NCBI GenBank assembly: GCA_012798565.1
Contig: JAAZMX010000028.1
Coordinates: 1-33,673 of the forward strand
DNA from: Candidatus Kuenenbacteria bacterium
GTDB lineage: Bacteria; Patescibacteriota; Patescibacteriia; UBA2196; GWA2-42-15
DNA length: 33,673 nt
Direction: 5' to 3'
Part shown: positions 14,763-21,898 of the stretch, piece by piece
Position numbering within the stretch: the first letter of the stretch is position 1
Layout: the number at the start of each line of letters is the position of its first letter
Translations under genes and position numbers: made by a program
The notes under the pieces: model-generated
What the model saw: the letters and a program-made list of their open reading frames with translations, nothing else
What the model was told of the DNA's origin: nothing
The model's database searches: none

Positions 14763-16025
14763 ATGAATCCATTTAACAACGCGATGGAACAATTGAAGAG
14801 GTCAGCGGAGTTAATTGATCTAGAAAAAGATATTTGGGAGAGAATGAGAAAGCCGGATAATATTTTGCAGGTATCTTTGCCGGTAAGAATGGATAATGGA
14901 GAGTTAAAAGTATTTGAAGGCTATCGGGTGCAATACAATAATAGCTGTGGGCCATATAAAGGCGGAATCAGATTTCATCCCAAAACTGACTTGCATGAAG
15001 TCAAAGCCTTGGCTTTTTGGATGGCGATAAAATGCGCGGTAGCTGGGATTCCATATGGGGGAGCCAAGGGTGGCGTCACGGTCGATCCGAAGAAATTGTC
15101 TATTGATGAACTGGAAAGATTGACGCGGGTATTTACCCAGAAGCTGGCTAATTTTATTGGACCGGAGCGTGATATTCCGGCGCCGGACGTGAATACTAAT
15201 CCGCAGATCATGGCGTGGATGGTAGATGAATTTTCCAAAATAAAAGGATTCAATGTGCCGGGAGTGGTGACAGGAAAGCCTCTGGAAATCGGGGGATCTT
15301 TGGGGCGCAACGAGGCGACCGGCTTGGGCGGATTTTTTGTCTTGCAAAGTTTGGCCAAAAAAATGAAATTAAACCCTAAAAAAACAACAGTGGCGATTCA
15401 GGGTTTTGGCAATGTGGGTTACAATTTAGCAATATTTTTACACAAAGCTGGCTATAAGATAATCGCAGTATCTGATTCGCAGGGTGGAATATTAAACAAA
15501 AATGGACACGAGATGAACCCGGAAGAAATAATGAAAGCCAAAAAACAAAAAGGGCAAATTGACGGTTGTTATTGTCGTGGCACGGTGTGTGACTGCGTAA
15601 ATTTTGCCAAGGTGGATAATGAAAAATTATTACAATTGCCAGTGGATGTTTTGGTACCGGCGGCCTTGGAAGGAGCGATTAATGAAAAAAATGCCGGTCG
15701 CATTAAAGCAAAAATAATTTTGGAGATGGCCAATGGCGGAGTGACGCCAGAGGCAGAAGAAAAGCTGAATAAAAAAGGCGTGGTAGTGGTGCCGGATGTT
15801 TTGGCGAATGCTGGCGGAGTGGTGGTATCGTATTTTGAGTGGGTGCAAAATTTACAAAATTATTATTGGGGGCTGGAAGAAGTAAATCAGAAATTGGAGA
15901 AAATAATGGACGACTCTTTTGAAGCAGTGTGGCAGAGGAAAGAAAAATATCAGACTACTTGGCGCAACGCGGCGTTTGCTCTGGCGTTGGAGCGGATTGA
16001 GGCGGCGATGAAAATGCGTGAATAA
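14763..16025 (+). CDS. gdhA: Glutamate dehydrogenase (Glu/Leu/Phe/Val dehydrogenase family)
   Basis: This 420-residue protein would interconvert glutamate and 2-oxoglutarate plus ammonia. The N-terminal substrate domain has GPYKGGIRFHP (near 65), the lysine-bearing KCAVAGIPYGGAKGG (near 90-105), and PAPDVNT with the catalytic Asp. The Rossmann domain has GFGNVG (near 214) and ends with the typical NAGGVVVSYFEWVQN. Length and motifs fit the hexameric family. An unusual Cys cluster, CYCRGTVCDC (about 269-278), sits in the nucleotide-domain loop, where I would expect a short linker before the NEELL helix. Cofactor preference cannot be judged by eye. The A-rich start region has no Shine-Dalgarno. 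Confidence 0.95.
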   Translation: MNPFNNAMEQLKRSAELIDLEKDIWERMRKPDNILQVSLPVRMDNGELKVFEGYRVQYNNSCGPYKGGIRFHPKTDLHEVKALAFWMAIKCAVAGIPYGGAKGGVTVDPKKLSIDELERLTRVFTQKLANFIGPERDIPAPDVNTNPQIMAWMVDEFSKIKGFNVPGVVTGKPLEIGGSLGRNEATGLGGFFVLQSLAKKMKLNPKKTTVAIQGFGNVGYNLAIFLHKAGYKIIAVSDSQGGILNKNGHEMNPEEIMKAKKQKGQIDGCYCRGTVCDCVNFAKVDNEKLLQLPVDVLVPAALEGAINEKNAGRIKAKIILEMANGGVTPEAEEKLNKKGVVVVPDVLANAGGVVVSYFEWVQNLQNYYWGLEEVNQKLEKIMDDSFEAVWQRKEKYQTTWRNAAFALALERIEAAMKMRE

Positions 16026-16121
16026 TGAATAAAGAATTATGAATTATGAAAAAACCAGGGCGAGAGAGGGAAATTATCAAGCTAATATTTTATAATTTAT
16101 TTGATAAATATAATTTGGACT

Positions 16122-16814
16122 ATGTTTAAACAGGTTATGGCGCGCAACCCCTATAAAAAAATTCAGCCGGAAACAAGTGAACCGTATACTTTGATTTATT
16201 TGGTGCGGCACTGTCAGCCAGAATATAAATTAGAGGATGAAATGGAGGATGAATTATTACCTCTTTCCAGGATTGGAATCAGACAGGCAAAATTATTGAC
16301 CAAAAATAAATTATCAAAATTAGAGATTGACAGGATTTATTCGAGTGAGCTCCAGCGGGCGAGACAAACAGCAGAAATTTATAGCAAAAAATCAGGGCAT
16401 AGAATAAAAACTGATCCGCGGCTAAATGAGATAGACTGGGATATTTGGTATAAGATGAAATATTTCAATATGACTGACAAAACCAGAGTGAAAAGAGTCC
16501 GGGGCTATAAGGGCATGGATAAAATTTTATCCAAATATCAAGATCAAAGCCGGAGGCTTTTGGCTGATTATTGGTTGAAAAACAGAAATAAGAAGATTAT
16601 TCTTTTTTGCCATGGCAATCTGATTCGGAGCATGGTGACCGGCATTTTGAATACTGATGTGGTAGGTTTTTTGTCCATGGAGATTTATCAGTCGTCGGTG
16701 ACCAAGCTCGTGATTGACCGTGATGGCTATATCAAGATAAATTATATTAATAGTATTTCCCATTTGCCACATCGGCCAGCGGAAGATTTGTTTCATTTTG
16801 CGATTATCCAGTAG
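16122..16814 (+). CDS. Histidine phosphatase family protein (phosphoglycerate mutase-like)
   Basis: The ORF track opens at TTG 16101; ATG 16122 (MFKQVMARNPY) is the more natural start. The catalytic motif is present as LVRHCQPEY near residue 25, where most of the family has RHG, so position three is Cys. The supporting residues are there: SSELQRARQTAEI (Arg), the acidic LNEIDWDIW, and the second catalytic His in FCHGNLIRSM. The phosphohistidine mechanism should be intact. The substrate is not predictable; members act on phosphosugars, phosphoproteins or nucleotides. A clear terminator follows, so it ends its transcription unit. Confidence 0.82.
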   Translation: MFKQVMARNPYKKIQPETSEPYTLIYLVRHCQPEYKLEDEMEDELLPLSRIGIRQAKLLTKNKLSKLEIDRIYSSELQRARQTAEIYSKKSGHRIKTDPRLNEIDWDIWYKMKYFNMTDKTRVKRVRGYKGMDKILSKYQDQSRRLLADYWLKNRNKKIILFCHGNLIRSMVTGILNTDVVGFLSMEIYQSSVTKLVIDRDGYIKINYINSISHLPHRPAEDLFHFAIIQ

Positions 16815-16880
16815 GGAAGATTGATTTTAAGATTTAGGGTTTATGAATTAGGCCAGAGGAAAATAAGTAAGAATAAATAT

Positions 16881-16907
16881 AAAATCCGAGCGGGAAGCTC
16901 GGGTTTT
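16881..16907 (+). terminator. Intrinsic terminator after the histidine phosphatase
   Basis: CCGAGC gggaa GCTCGG followed by GTTTTT, with AAAA before the stem. The orientation fits the plus strand. Confidence 0.85.
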
Positions 16908-16959
16908 TGGTGTAGCAATGAGGAATTTAAAAATTATTAGTTCAACCCGGAGGGTTGAG

Positions 16960-16974
16960 TTTCGGGAGAAAAAA
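16960..16974 (+). repeat. 15-bp direct repeat, left copy, flanking the HNH/m5C R-M module
   Basis: TTTCGGGAGAAAAAA, identical to 18595-18609. It lies 4 bp outside the HNH stop codon, where it also forms a small GGGAG/CTCCC hairpin. Confidence 0.7.
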
Positions 16975-16978
16975 CTCC

Positions 16979-17557
16979 CTATTTTTTTAAATGGCCATAT
17001 TTTTTAGTTAACCAATCTAGGACCGCAAGTTGACTTTCTATAGTGCCTCGTCTAATTTGGGCAAGTAGTTGAATAGTATCTGGTTTTGGCAATGATGCGT
17101 TTTGTAATCCCTCGTTGCAATTAGTACAGATCGCTTTTAAATTTGAGGGAGTATCTGAGCCACCTTTAGATTTGTCAATAATATGTCCTATTGTTAGGCG
17201 AACAGTGCGTCCTTTGTGTAATGGGTCGAGATCGCCTGCGGCAAGGCCGCAACTTTGGCATGTAAAACCATTTCTTTCTAAAACAAATGCCCTTGTTTCT
17301 TTTGAAATTACACGAGCAAAAGCAGGTTTTCTTTTTGCGCTTATTATTATATATTGCCCGGGTTTTAAATCCGCCCTATCCTTATGTGACAAGATTTGAT
17401 ATCCCTGTTCATCGCGTAATTCTCTGACGCGCCTTGCCCATTCGGCTGCCCAGCCAGACGCTTCTTGGATTTCTTTTGAGCTAATCACGCGGCCAATATT
17501 TATCAACAGAAAATCAAGAATTTTTTGTTTTGATCCTTTTTCCTTTTTTTTGATCAT
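16979..17557 (-). CDS. HNH endonuclease, probable restriction enzyme of a type II R-M pair
   Basis: A 192-residue protein. Residues 8-75 resemble a winged-helix DNA-binding domain (KILDFLLINIGRVISSKEI...). Residues about 95-165 form a zinc-ribbon HNH nuclease: CQSC, then the catalytic LTIGHIIDKSKGGSD with His, then the Asn in PSNLKAICTNCN with the second CxxC. The gene overlaps the 3' end of the upstream cytosine methylase by 4 bp (ATGA), a tight pairing typical of R-M operons. It should therefore cut the site that the methylase protects; the site cannot be predicted. A direct repeat lies immediately downstream. Confidence 0.8.
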   Translation of the reverse strand: MIKKKEKGSKQKILDFLLINIGRVISSKEIQEASGWAAEWARRVRELRDEQGYQILSHKDRADLKPGQYIIISAKRKPAFARVISKETRAFVLERNGFTCQSCGLAAGDLDPLHKGRTVRLTIGHIIDKSKGGSDTPSNLKAICTNCNEGLQNASLPKPDTIQLLAQIRRGTIESQLAVLDWLTKKYGHLKK

Positions 17558-18516
17558 ATGGTTTGGATAGCATTTAGAATTTGTAAACTTACAGCTTTTG
17601 CAACAGCCGGAGGAAATGCATTGCCTATCTGTCTATATGATGATGTTTTTCGGCCTGGGAAATACCACGAATCAGGAAATCCTTGTATTCGTGCAGTCAT
17701 GCGAACAGTTAATCTAGGGTGGCCATCCTTTGGAAATTTTAATTCTGGTGCCGAGTCAGCAATTCCCATCCCATCAACACCCAAGTTTTTCCATTGTTGC
17801 CGTGACCGAGTTGGCCCGAGATCAGGGCCGCCATGTTTTTTAGAGCCTCCAACCAAGGTGGGGCCAACATCGTTCGCCTTTTTTGACCAATTGTGCACAC
17901 CAGCCCAACCTTTTTCAGCCATTAAATCAAATAGTGCTTCTCCGACTGTTAATTTTTTTGAAATTGGCCTTGGCCATTCAAAAATATTTTTTAATTCGCT
18001 TTTTATTGCGACTAAAATAAATCTTGGTCTTAACTGGGGTACTCCAAAATCTGATGCATTTAAAATTTTCCAATCCGACCAATATCCCATCTGGGCTAAT
18101 TTTAGTTGGATGCTTTTTCGATAAGTTTCAAATTTCGCAGATGATAATCCGGGGACATTTTCAAGTAAAACAGCTTTTGGGTCGGCCTGCTTAACAATTT
18201 TTAGTGCATAAGGAAATAAATCACGATCATCGTCTTGACCAAGTTGCTTGCCTGCGATTGAAAAAGGAGGGCATGGTACACCGCCGGCGACCAAATCAAC
18301 TCCGTAGAAACCCTTTGCGTTAAAATGTTTTAAATCATAATTAATTACATTCAATCCCGGTCTGTTGAAATTCAGGGTTCGACAATATTCCTCTTCAATC
18401 TCAACTGCCCCAACACAATCAAACCCAGCCGCCTCAAGACCTAAAAATTGTCCACCACCACCAGCGCAAAGTTCTAGCACGGTTTTCTTTTTATTATTAA
18501 CTTTTTTTATTTTCAT
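17554..18516 (-). CDS. DNA (cytosine-5)-methyltransferase
   Basis: The ORF track starts at TTG 18534; ATG 18516 (MKIKKVNNKKK) is preferred. Ordered m5C methylase motifs are present: motif I ELCAGGGGQFLGLEAAGF (SAM binding), motif IV GGVPCPPFS with the catalytic Cys, motif VI ENVPGL, motif VIII QLRPRFILVA, motif IX RLTVRMTARIQGFPDSW, and motif X YRQIGNAFPPAVA. The short variable region between VIII and IX suggests one recognition domain. It is the protective partner of the HNH nuclease downstream. A palindrome over the likely promoter suggests autoregulation. The module is bounded by 15-bp direct repeats, which suggests acquisition. Confidence 0.93.
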   Translation of the reverse strand: MKIKKVNNKKKTVLELCAGGGGQFLGLEAAGFDCVGAVEIEEEYCRTLNFNRPGLNVINYDLKHFNAKGFYGVDLVAGGVPCPPFSIAGKQLGQDDDRDLFPYALKIVKQADPKAVLLENVPGLSSAKFETYRKSIQLKLAQMGYWSDWKILNASDFGVPQLRPRFILVAIKSELKNIFEWPRPISKKLTVGEALFDLMAEKGWAGVHNWSKKANDVGPTLVGGSKKHGGPDLGPTRSRQQWKNLGVDGMGIADSAPELKFPKDGHPRLTVRMTARIQGFPDSWYFPGRKTSSYRQIGNAFPPAVAKAVSLQILNAIQTI

Positions 18517-18538
18517 AAACTGAATAGTTGGCAATTTA

Positions 18539-18558
18539 GTATAATAACCTTATTATAC
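18539..18558. promoter_or_regulatory. Palindromic operator-like site upstream of the m5C methylase
   Basis: GTATAATAA CC TTATTATAC has perfect 9-bp arms. On the minus strand it contains TATACT, 20 bp before the ATG, and a second TATAAT. It therefore overlaps the probable -10 element, as controller or self-regulating methylase sites often do. No separate controller gene is present. Confidence 0.45.
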
Positions 18559-18594
18559 CAGAAAATAGAAATATATTTAAATCGTTTTTTGCGA

Positions 18595-18609
18595 TTTCGG
18601 GAGAAAAAA
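18595..18609 (+). repeat. 15-bp direct repeat, right copy, flanking the HNH/m5C R-M module
   Basis: TTTCGGGAGAAAAAA, identical to 16960-16974, about 40 bp outside the methylase operator. No gene or clear signal is seen between here and 18754. Confidence 0.7.
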
Positions 18610-18754
18610 GCATCTTATTTTTCCTCTAAAATTAAAGAAAAAGAAATTTGAAATTTTTTGAAACAATTGGGCGTTAGTTCAGAACAGAAAAGAAATATTT
18701 TAGCTAACTTCTTATTACGTAAATTCTCACAAGGGGCGGATTTATGGGTTAATT

Positions 18755-19246
18755 TTATAATGACCAGAAAACAAATACAAGCCCAAAATCAGACTTTTTT
18801 TTGCTAAATTCATAGAGGGCGACGCTGGCGGCGATGGCGACATTGAGGGATTCTTTTTGTCCGAGCATAGGGATGGAGATGATGGCGTCGGCTTGGGAGA
18901 GGATTTTTTTACTAATACCTTTGACTTCATTGCCGACGACTAGGGCGCAGGGAAATTGGGGTTTGAAGGTGGTTAAATTTTTGGTTCTTGGCCCGGTTTC
19001 TAGGGCGTAGATTTTGACACCTTGTTTTTTGAGTTTGGGGATGAGGAGATGGGTCTGGTAGTATTTTTCCCAAGGAACAAAAGTGTCGGCGCCAAGAGCG
19101 ACTTTGGCGATTTTGGGATTGGGCGGAGTGGCGGTGTAACCGCAGAGATAGATTTTACTGATGCCAAAGACATCAGCGGAACGAAAGAGTGAACCGACGT
19201 TGAATAGACTTCTGATATTTTGCGCGATTAAATAGATTTCTTTCAT
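18755..19246 (-). CDS. SpoU/TrmH-family RNA 2'-O-ribose methyltransferase
   Basis: A 163-residue SPOUT methylase with all three family motifs: NIRSLFNVGSLFRSAD (motif 1, residues 11-26), LVVGNEVKGI (motif 2), and SIPMLGQKESLNVAIAASVALYE (motif 3, which forms the knot). The N-terminal substrate-binding extension found in RlmB is missing. It resembles the short stand-alone SpoU proteins that methylate tRNA or rRNA, but the target is not predictable. Upstream, on the same strand, lie two decayed copies of its first codons, interleaved with palindromic repeats. The GATCCCGCATCTT before the ATG is shared with the most distal relic, so the start is well supported. Confidence 0.9.
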   Translation of the reverse strand: MKEIYLIAQNIRSLFNVGSLFRSADVFGISKIYLCGYTATPPNPKIAKVALGADTFVPWEKYYQTHLLIPKLKKQGVKIYALETGPRTKNLTTFKPQFPCALVVGNEVKGISKKILSQADAIISIPMLGQKESLNVAIAASVALYEFSKKKSDFGLVFVFWSL

Positions 19247-19290
19247 AAGATGCGGGATCCCTCGCTAGTGTTCGGAATAAACTGCGGGGA

Positions 19291-19362
19291 GCCGATGTTA
19301 AATAAGGAACGGATGTTTTGGGCTATTAAAAATAATTTAGGTGTTTGTTTGAGTAAAGACAT
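19291..19362 (-). pseudogene. Remnant of a second SpoU methylase 5' end (copy 2)
   Basis: From ATG 19362 the reading is MSLLKQTPKLFLIAQNIRSLFNIGS, nearly the N-terminus of the neighbouring SpoU gene (IYLIAQNIRSLFNVGS). The similarity then stops at a GGATCCCGC-type repeat, and only a few codons follow. The codons differ widely from those in the intact gene, so this is not a recent duplication. Catalytic motifs are absent. Confidence 0.6.
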
Positions 19363-19403
19363 AATTTGATTTAATTTTTTTGAGAGGAAATTACCAAATT
19401 TTA

Positions 19404-19426
19404 GGTTCAGGTCAGAGACCTGAACC
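19404..19426. repeat. Perfect 10-bp hairpin between SpoU remnants
   Basis: GGTTCAGGTC aga GACCTGAACC. It lacks a T-run and lies exactly where the distal SpoU relic is broken, so it is probably a palindromic repeat element. Confidence 0.65.
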
Positions 19427-19433
19427 AACTAGG

Positions 19434-19464
19434 GTTTTGGGCGATGAGGTAGAGTTTTTCTCAT
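19434..19464 (-). pseudogene. Remnant of a third SpoU methylase 5' end (copy 3)
   Basis: On the minus strand, GAAAAACTCTACCTCATCGCC continuing into CAAAAC reads EKLYLIAQN, matching the SpoU N-terminus. One extra base puts this out of frame with the ATG at 19464. The upstream GACCCTGCGTCTTATGA matches the leader of the intact gene. Similarity ends at a palindromic repeat. Confidence 0.45.
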
Positions 19465-19558
19465 AAGACGCAGGGTCGGTAAGCAGTTGGAAGATAATTG
19501 GAAGGAGGGGGTATTTATGCTACAATTATAATAAGAAAACAAAATTGGTCAAATAAAT

Positions 19559-20191
19559 ATGTTAATTTATCCAAATTATAAAATTGAAAAAGAATTGTGG
19601 CGGCGGGGATTTCGCGGGGTAGCGGGATTGGATGAAGCAGGGAGAGGGGCTTGGGCCGGACCAGTGGTAGCCGCGGCGGTCGTTTTGCCGCAAAATTTAA
19701 AGATCAATGGTTTGAAAGATTCAAAATTATTGACTCCCAAAAAGAGAGAAGAACTTTTTATAGTAATTAATAAACAAGCCCTAGCCGTAGGGGTGGGAAT
19801 TATTTCTGAACAGGTGATTGATAAAGAGGGGATAATCGCGGCAACAAGACAAGCCTTTATCACCGCAATAGAAAAGATAAAAGATAGGGTGGATTATTTA
19901 TTGGCTGACGGCATAAAGATTTTTGAGCACGCGTTGCCGACAGAGTTTTACATCAAGGGGGACAGAAAGATCCTTTCGGTCGCGGCCGCGTCTGTAGTGG
20001 CCAAGGTGACCAGGGATAATATTTTAAAAGACTACCACCAGAAATATCCAGTTTACGGTTTTGACCAACACAAGGGTTATGGGACATCAGAGCACGAAAG
20101 AAAATTGGATCAGCACGGCTGGTGTATAATTCATCGCCAATCTTTTCGGCCAATAGCCGAGGGGCGCTGGGCGGAAAACAGGGAAGAATAG
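19559..20191 (+). CDS. rnhB: Ribonuclease HII
   Basis: This enzyme cuts RNA in RNA-DNA hybrids and removes single ribonucleotides from DNA. The 210-residue protein has the expected active site: GLDEAGRGAWAGPV (Asp and Glu near residues 24-25), LKDSK, the DYLLADG Asp, and SVAAASVVAKVTRD with the last acidic residue. The C-terminal YGFDQHKGYGT motif is also typical of the type 2 enzyme. It opens a plus-strand run through yraN to vanW; the rnhB-yraN association is common in bacteria. No Shine-Dalgarno is visible. TATAAT at 19527-19532 may be its -10 element, but I see no convincing -35 box. Confidence 0.96.
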   Translation: MLIYPNYKIEKELWRRGFRGVAGLDEAGRGAWAGPVVAAAVVLPQNLKINGLKDSKLLTPKKREELFIVINKQALAVGVGIISEQVIDKEGIIAATRQAFITAIEKIKDRVDYLLADGIKIFEHALPTEFYIKGDRKILSVAAASVVAKVTRDNILKDYHQKYPVYGFDQHKGYGTSEHERKLDQHGWCIIHRQSFRPIAEGRWAENREE

Positions 20192-20194
20192 TAT

Positions 20195-20222
20195 TTGATT
20201 TTTTGGCCATTTTTTGTATAAT
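20195..20222 (+). promoter_or_regulatory. Candidate internal promoter before the SAM methyltransferase
   Basis: TTGATT, a 16-bp spacer and TATAAT begin right after the rnhB stop, 86 bp before the methyltransferase ATG. Confidence 0.45.
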
Positions 20223-20307
20223 TACTTTGTTTGAGTTGGTAGCAGGGAACATGGCACTCGAGTCCGGGGGATTAAAAATAAATTTAAAATATTTGAATAT
20301 TAATTAT

Positions 20308-20871
20308 ATGGAAGAAAAAAAGTTTCCTGGCGGGAGGGAACTCCTGGACGCTCATGTTTTACTCATTGATCAATTGGGTATAAATTATGGCGCCAAAGTA
20401 GCTGATTTGGGTTGCGGAACAACCGGTTATTTTGCCTTTCAGGCAGCAGAGGCAGTGGGTGATACAGGGATAGTCTATGCCGTGGATATTCAGAAGATGA
20501 TTTTGAAAAACATCGAGAATCGCGCCAAGATGTTGGGACTCAGCAACGTGAAGACTATCTGGTCCAATTTGGAGGATTATGGAGCGACAGCAATCAATGA
20601 TGCTGCGGTTGATTATGCCGTTTTGATCAATGTGCTATTCCAAAACAAAAAACCAGAAACAATATTGCGTGAGGCCGCAAGGGTGATGCGACGTGGAGGA
20701 CGAATATTGATCGTCGAATGGAAACAAGGGAGGTTTCCATTTGGGCCGCCAGCTGAAGTCAAGGTGACGGCAGAAAAGGTGCGCGAATTGGCTCTGGGGG
20801 CGGGATTGAAAGAGAAAAAGGAAGTGGTAGCAGGGAGATTTCATTATGGTTTAATTTTTGAAAAAATTTAA
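20308..20871 (+). CDS. Class I SAM-dependent methyltransferase (UbiE-like)
   Basis: I start at ATG 20308 (MEEKKFPGGRELLDAHVLL); the longer ORF from 20122 reads through the end of rnhB and is not credible. The 187 residues show a Rossmann methylase: motif I VADLGCGTTGYFAF, motif II VYAVDIQ, then ILREAARVMRRGGRILIVEWK as motifs V-VI. The layout resembles UbiE/Methyltransf_11 enzymes, and the substrate is unknown. It is followed by a small membrane protein and yraN in one likely operon. Confidence 0.85.
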   Translation: MEEKKFPGGRELLDAHVLLIDQLGINYGAKVADLGCGTTGYFAFQAAEAVGDTGIVYAVDIQKMILKNIENRAKMLGLSNVKTIWSNLEDYGATAINDAAVDYAVLINVLFQNKKPETILREAARVMRRGGRILIVEWKQGRFPFGPPAEVKVTAEKVRELALGAGLKEKKEVVAGRFHYGLIFEKI

Positions 20872-20881
20872 CAAATATTTT

Positions 20882-21274
20882 ATGCGTAATTTATTGACGT
20901 TCAGCTATTGGTTCAATATCAGTCCAGAGCCGTGGCTAGAAAGCAGTTATCGATTTTTGATTTTAGTCTTTGGAATAATGGTGATCATCGGGTTATTGGC
21001 AGGATTATTTATAAAGAAAAATGACAGCGATAATCTGAAGAGGAAATTTTGGGATAAGATACAAAGTCTTTTCTTATTAATTGGTTTTCTGGGATTGGGA
21101 TTGGTTTTTTGCCGTCAAGAAGAAATCGGTTTTTTGAGCATGCCGTTTTTGCTTTTGCTTTTGGGCGTCTGGGCGCTGATCTGGGCTTATAAAATTTTTC
21201 GCTACGCGGTAAAGATTATGCCAGAAAGACGGGAGGAGCAGCGCAAGAAAGAGGAAAAACAAAAATATTTATAA
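20882..21274 (+). CDS. Small multi-pass membrane protein, unknown function
   Basis: From ATG 20882 (MRNLLTFSYWFNISPEPW) the protein is 130 residues. TTG 20858 would add eight and overlap the previous gene. Three hydrophobic segments are clear: FLILVFGIMVIIGLLAGLFI, LFLLIGFLGLGLVF and FLLLLLGVWALIWAYKIF. A highly charged tail (PERREEQRKKEEKQKYL) is probably cytoplasmic. I do not recognise a named family. It sits 6 bp before yraN and is presumably co-transcribed. Confidence 0.75.
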   Translation: MRNLLTFSYWFNISPEPWLESSYRFLILVFGIMVIIGLLAGLFIKKNDSDNLKRKFWDKIQSLFLLIGFLGLGLVFCRQEEIGFLSMPFLLLLLGVWALIWAYKIFRYAVKIMPERREEQRKKEEKQKYL

Positions 21275-21280
21275 TTAATT

Positions 21281-21646
21281 ATGAATACTAGGGCCAAGGG
21301 AAAAATTGGCGAGACGATAGCAGAGAAATATTTAAAAGAAAATAATTATAACATTTTGGCAAAAAATTATTATACACGCTGGGGAGAGATAGATATCGTG
21401 GCAAGAGATGAGACAAATGAAGAGTTGGTTTTCGTGGAAGTAAAAATGCGTCAGTCAAAGACATGCGGCTACCCAGAGGAAGCGGTGGATGACTACAAAT
21501 TGGAAAGAATGGAGGAGGCGGCTGGGATTTACCTGGAGAAATTTGGGCTAGAAGACAAATATCGTTTTGACTGTTTGGCCATCGAGAGAGAGATATCAAG
21601 AGGAAAGGTAGAGATAAAGCATTATAAAAATATTGGTTTAGTTTGA
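21281..21646 (+). CDS. yraN: YraN family (UPF0102) putative nuclease-fold protein
   Basis: A 121-residue protein with the UPF0102 signature: N-terminal KGKIGETIAEKYLKENNY, then WGEIDIVARD and LVFVEVKMR, which together give the D...ExK arrangement of the PD-(D/E)XK superfamily. The biochemical role in bacteria is unsettled; a link with DNA repair or recombination is inferred from fold and from its common neighbours such as rnhB, two genes upstream here. It ends in TGA, which shows that UGA is a stop in this organism. Confidence 0.92.
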   Translation: MNTRAKGKIGETIAEKYLKENNYNILAKNYYTRWGEIDIVARDETNEELVFVEVKMRQSKTCGYPEEAVDDYKLERMEEAAGIYLEKFGLEDKYRFDCLAIEREISRGKVEIKHYKNIGLV

Positions 21647-21653
21647 AGTAAAT

Positions 21654-21896
21654 ATGGAACAGACGGGAGCGGTCTATAAAAATTTAATCAATTGCACTGT
21701 TGACAGGCTGGAAGGCGGTTGGGCAGTTTTGAAGTTGGAAGACGGGCAAACATTGAACTGGCCAATAGACAAATTGCCCGGGGGAGTAGGCGAGGGCGCG
21801 AGCGTAAATATTTTTTTGAGCACAGCCAAGAGCGAAGAGGAAGAGCGAGAAAGAACGGCCAAAAAGATTTTGAATGAATTATTAAAGACAGAATAG
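21654..21896 (+). CDS. DUF3006-like small protein
   Basis: An 80-residue protein with the compact beta-rich pattern of DUF3006: CTVDRLEGGWAVLKLEDGQ, then LNWPIDKLPGGVGEGASVNIFL. A charged helical tail follows (SEEEERERTAKKILNELLKTE). Function is unknown. It lies 7 bp after yraN and 2 bp before the VanW gene, so it belongs to the same operon. Confidence 0.72.
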   Translation: MEQTGAVYKNLINCTVDRLEGGWAVLKLEDGQTLNWPIDKLPGGVGEGASVNIFLSTAKSEEEERERTAKKILNELLKTE

Positions 21897-21898
21897 TT

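Noticed and set aside
18661-18715. GTTAG...GCTAAC as another integron-like site
   Set aside because: Only five bases pair, the spacing is arbitrary, and the boxes do not fit both GTTRRRY and RYYYAAC with inner stems.
20122-20307. Upstream extension of the SAM methyltransferase ORF
   Set aside because: It overlaps the end of rnhB in another frame and is not methylase-like. ATG 20308 begins the recognisable domain and follows a candidate promoter.
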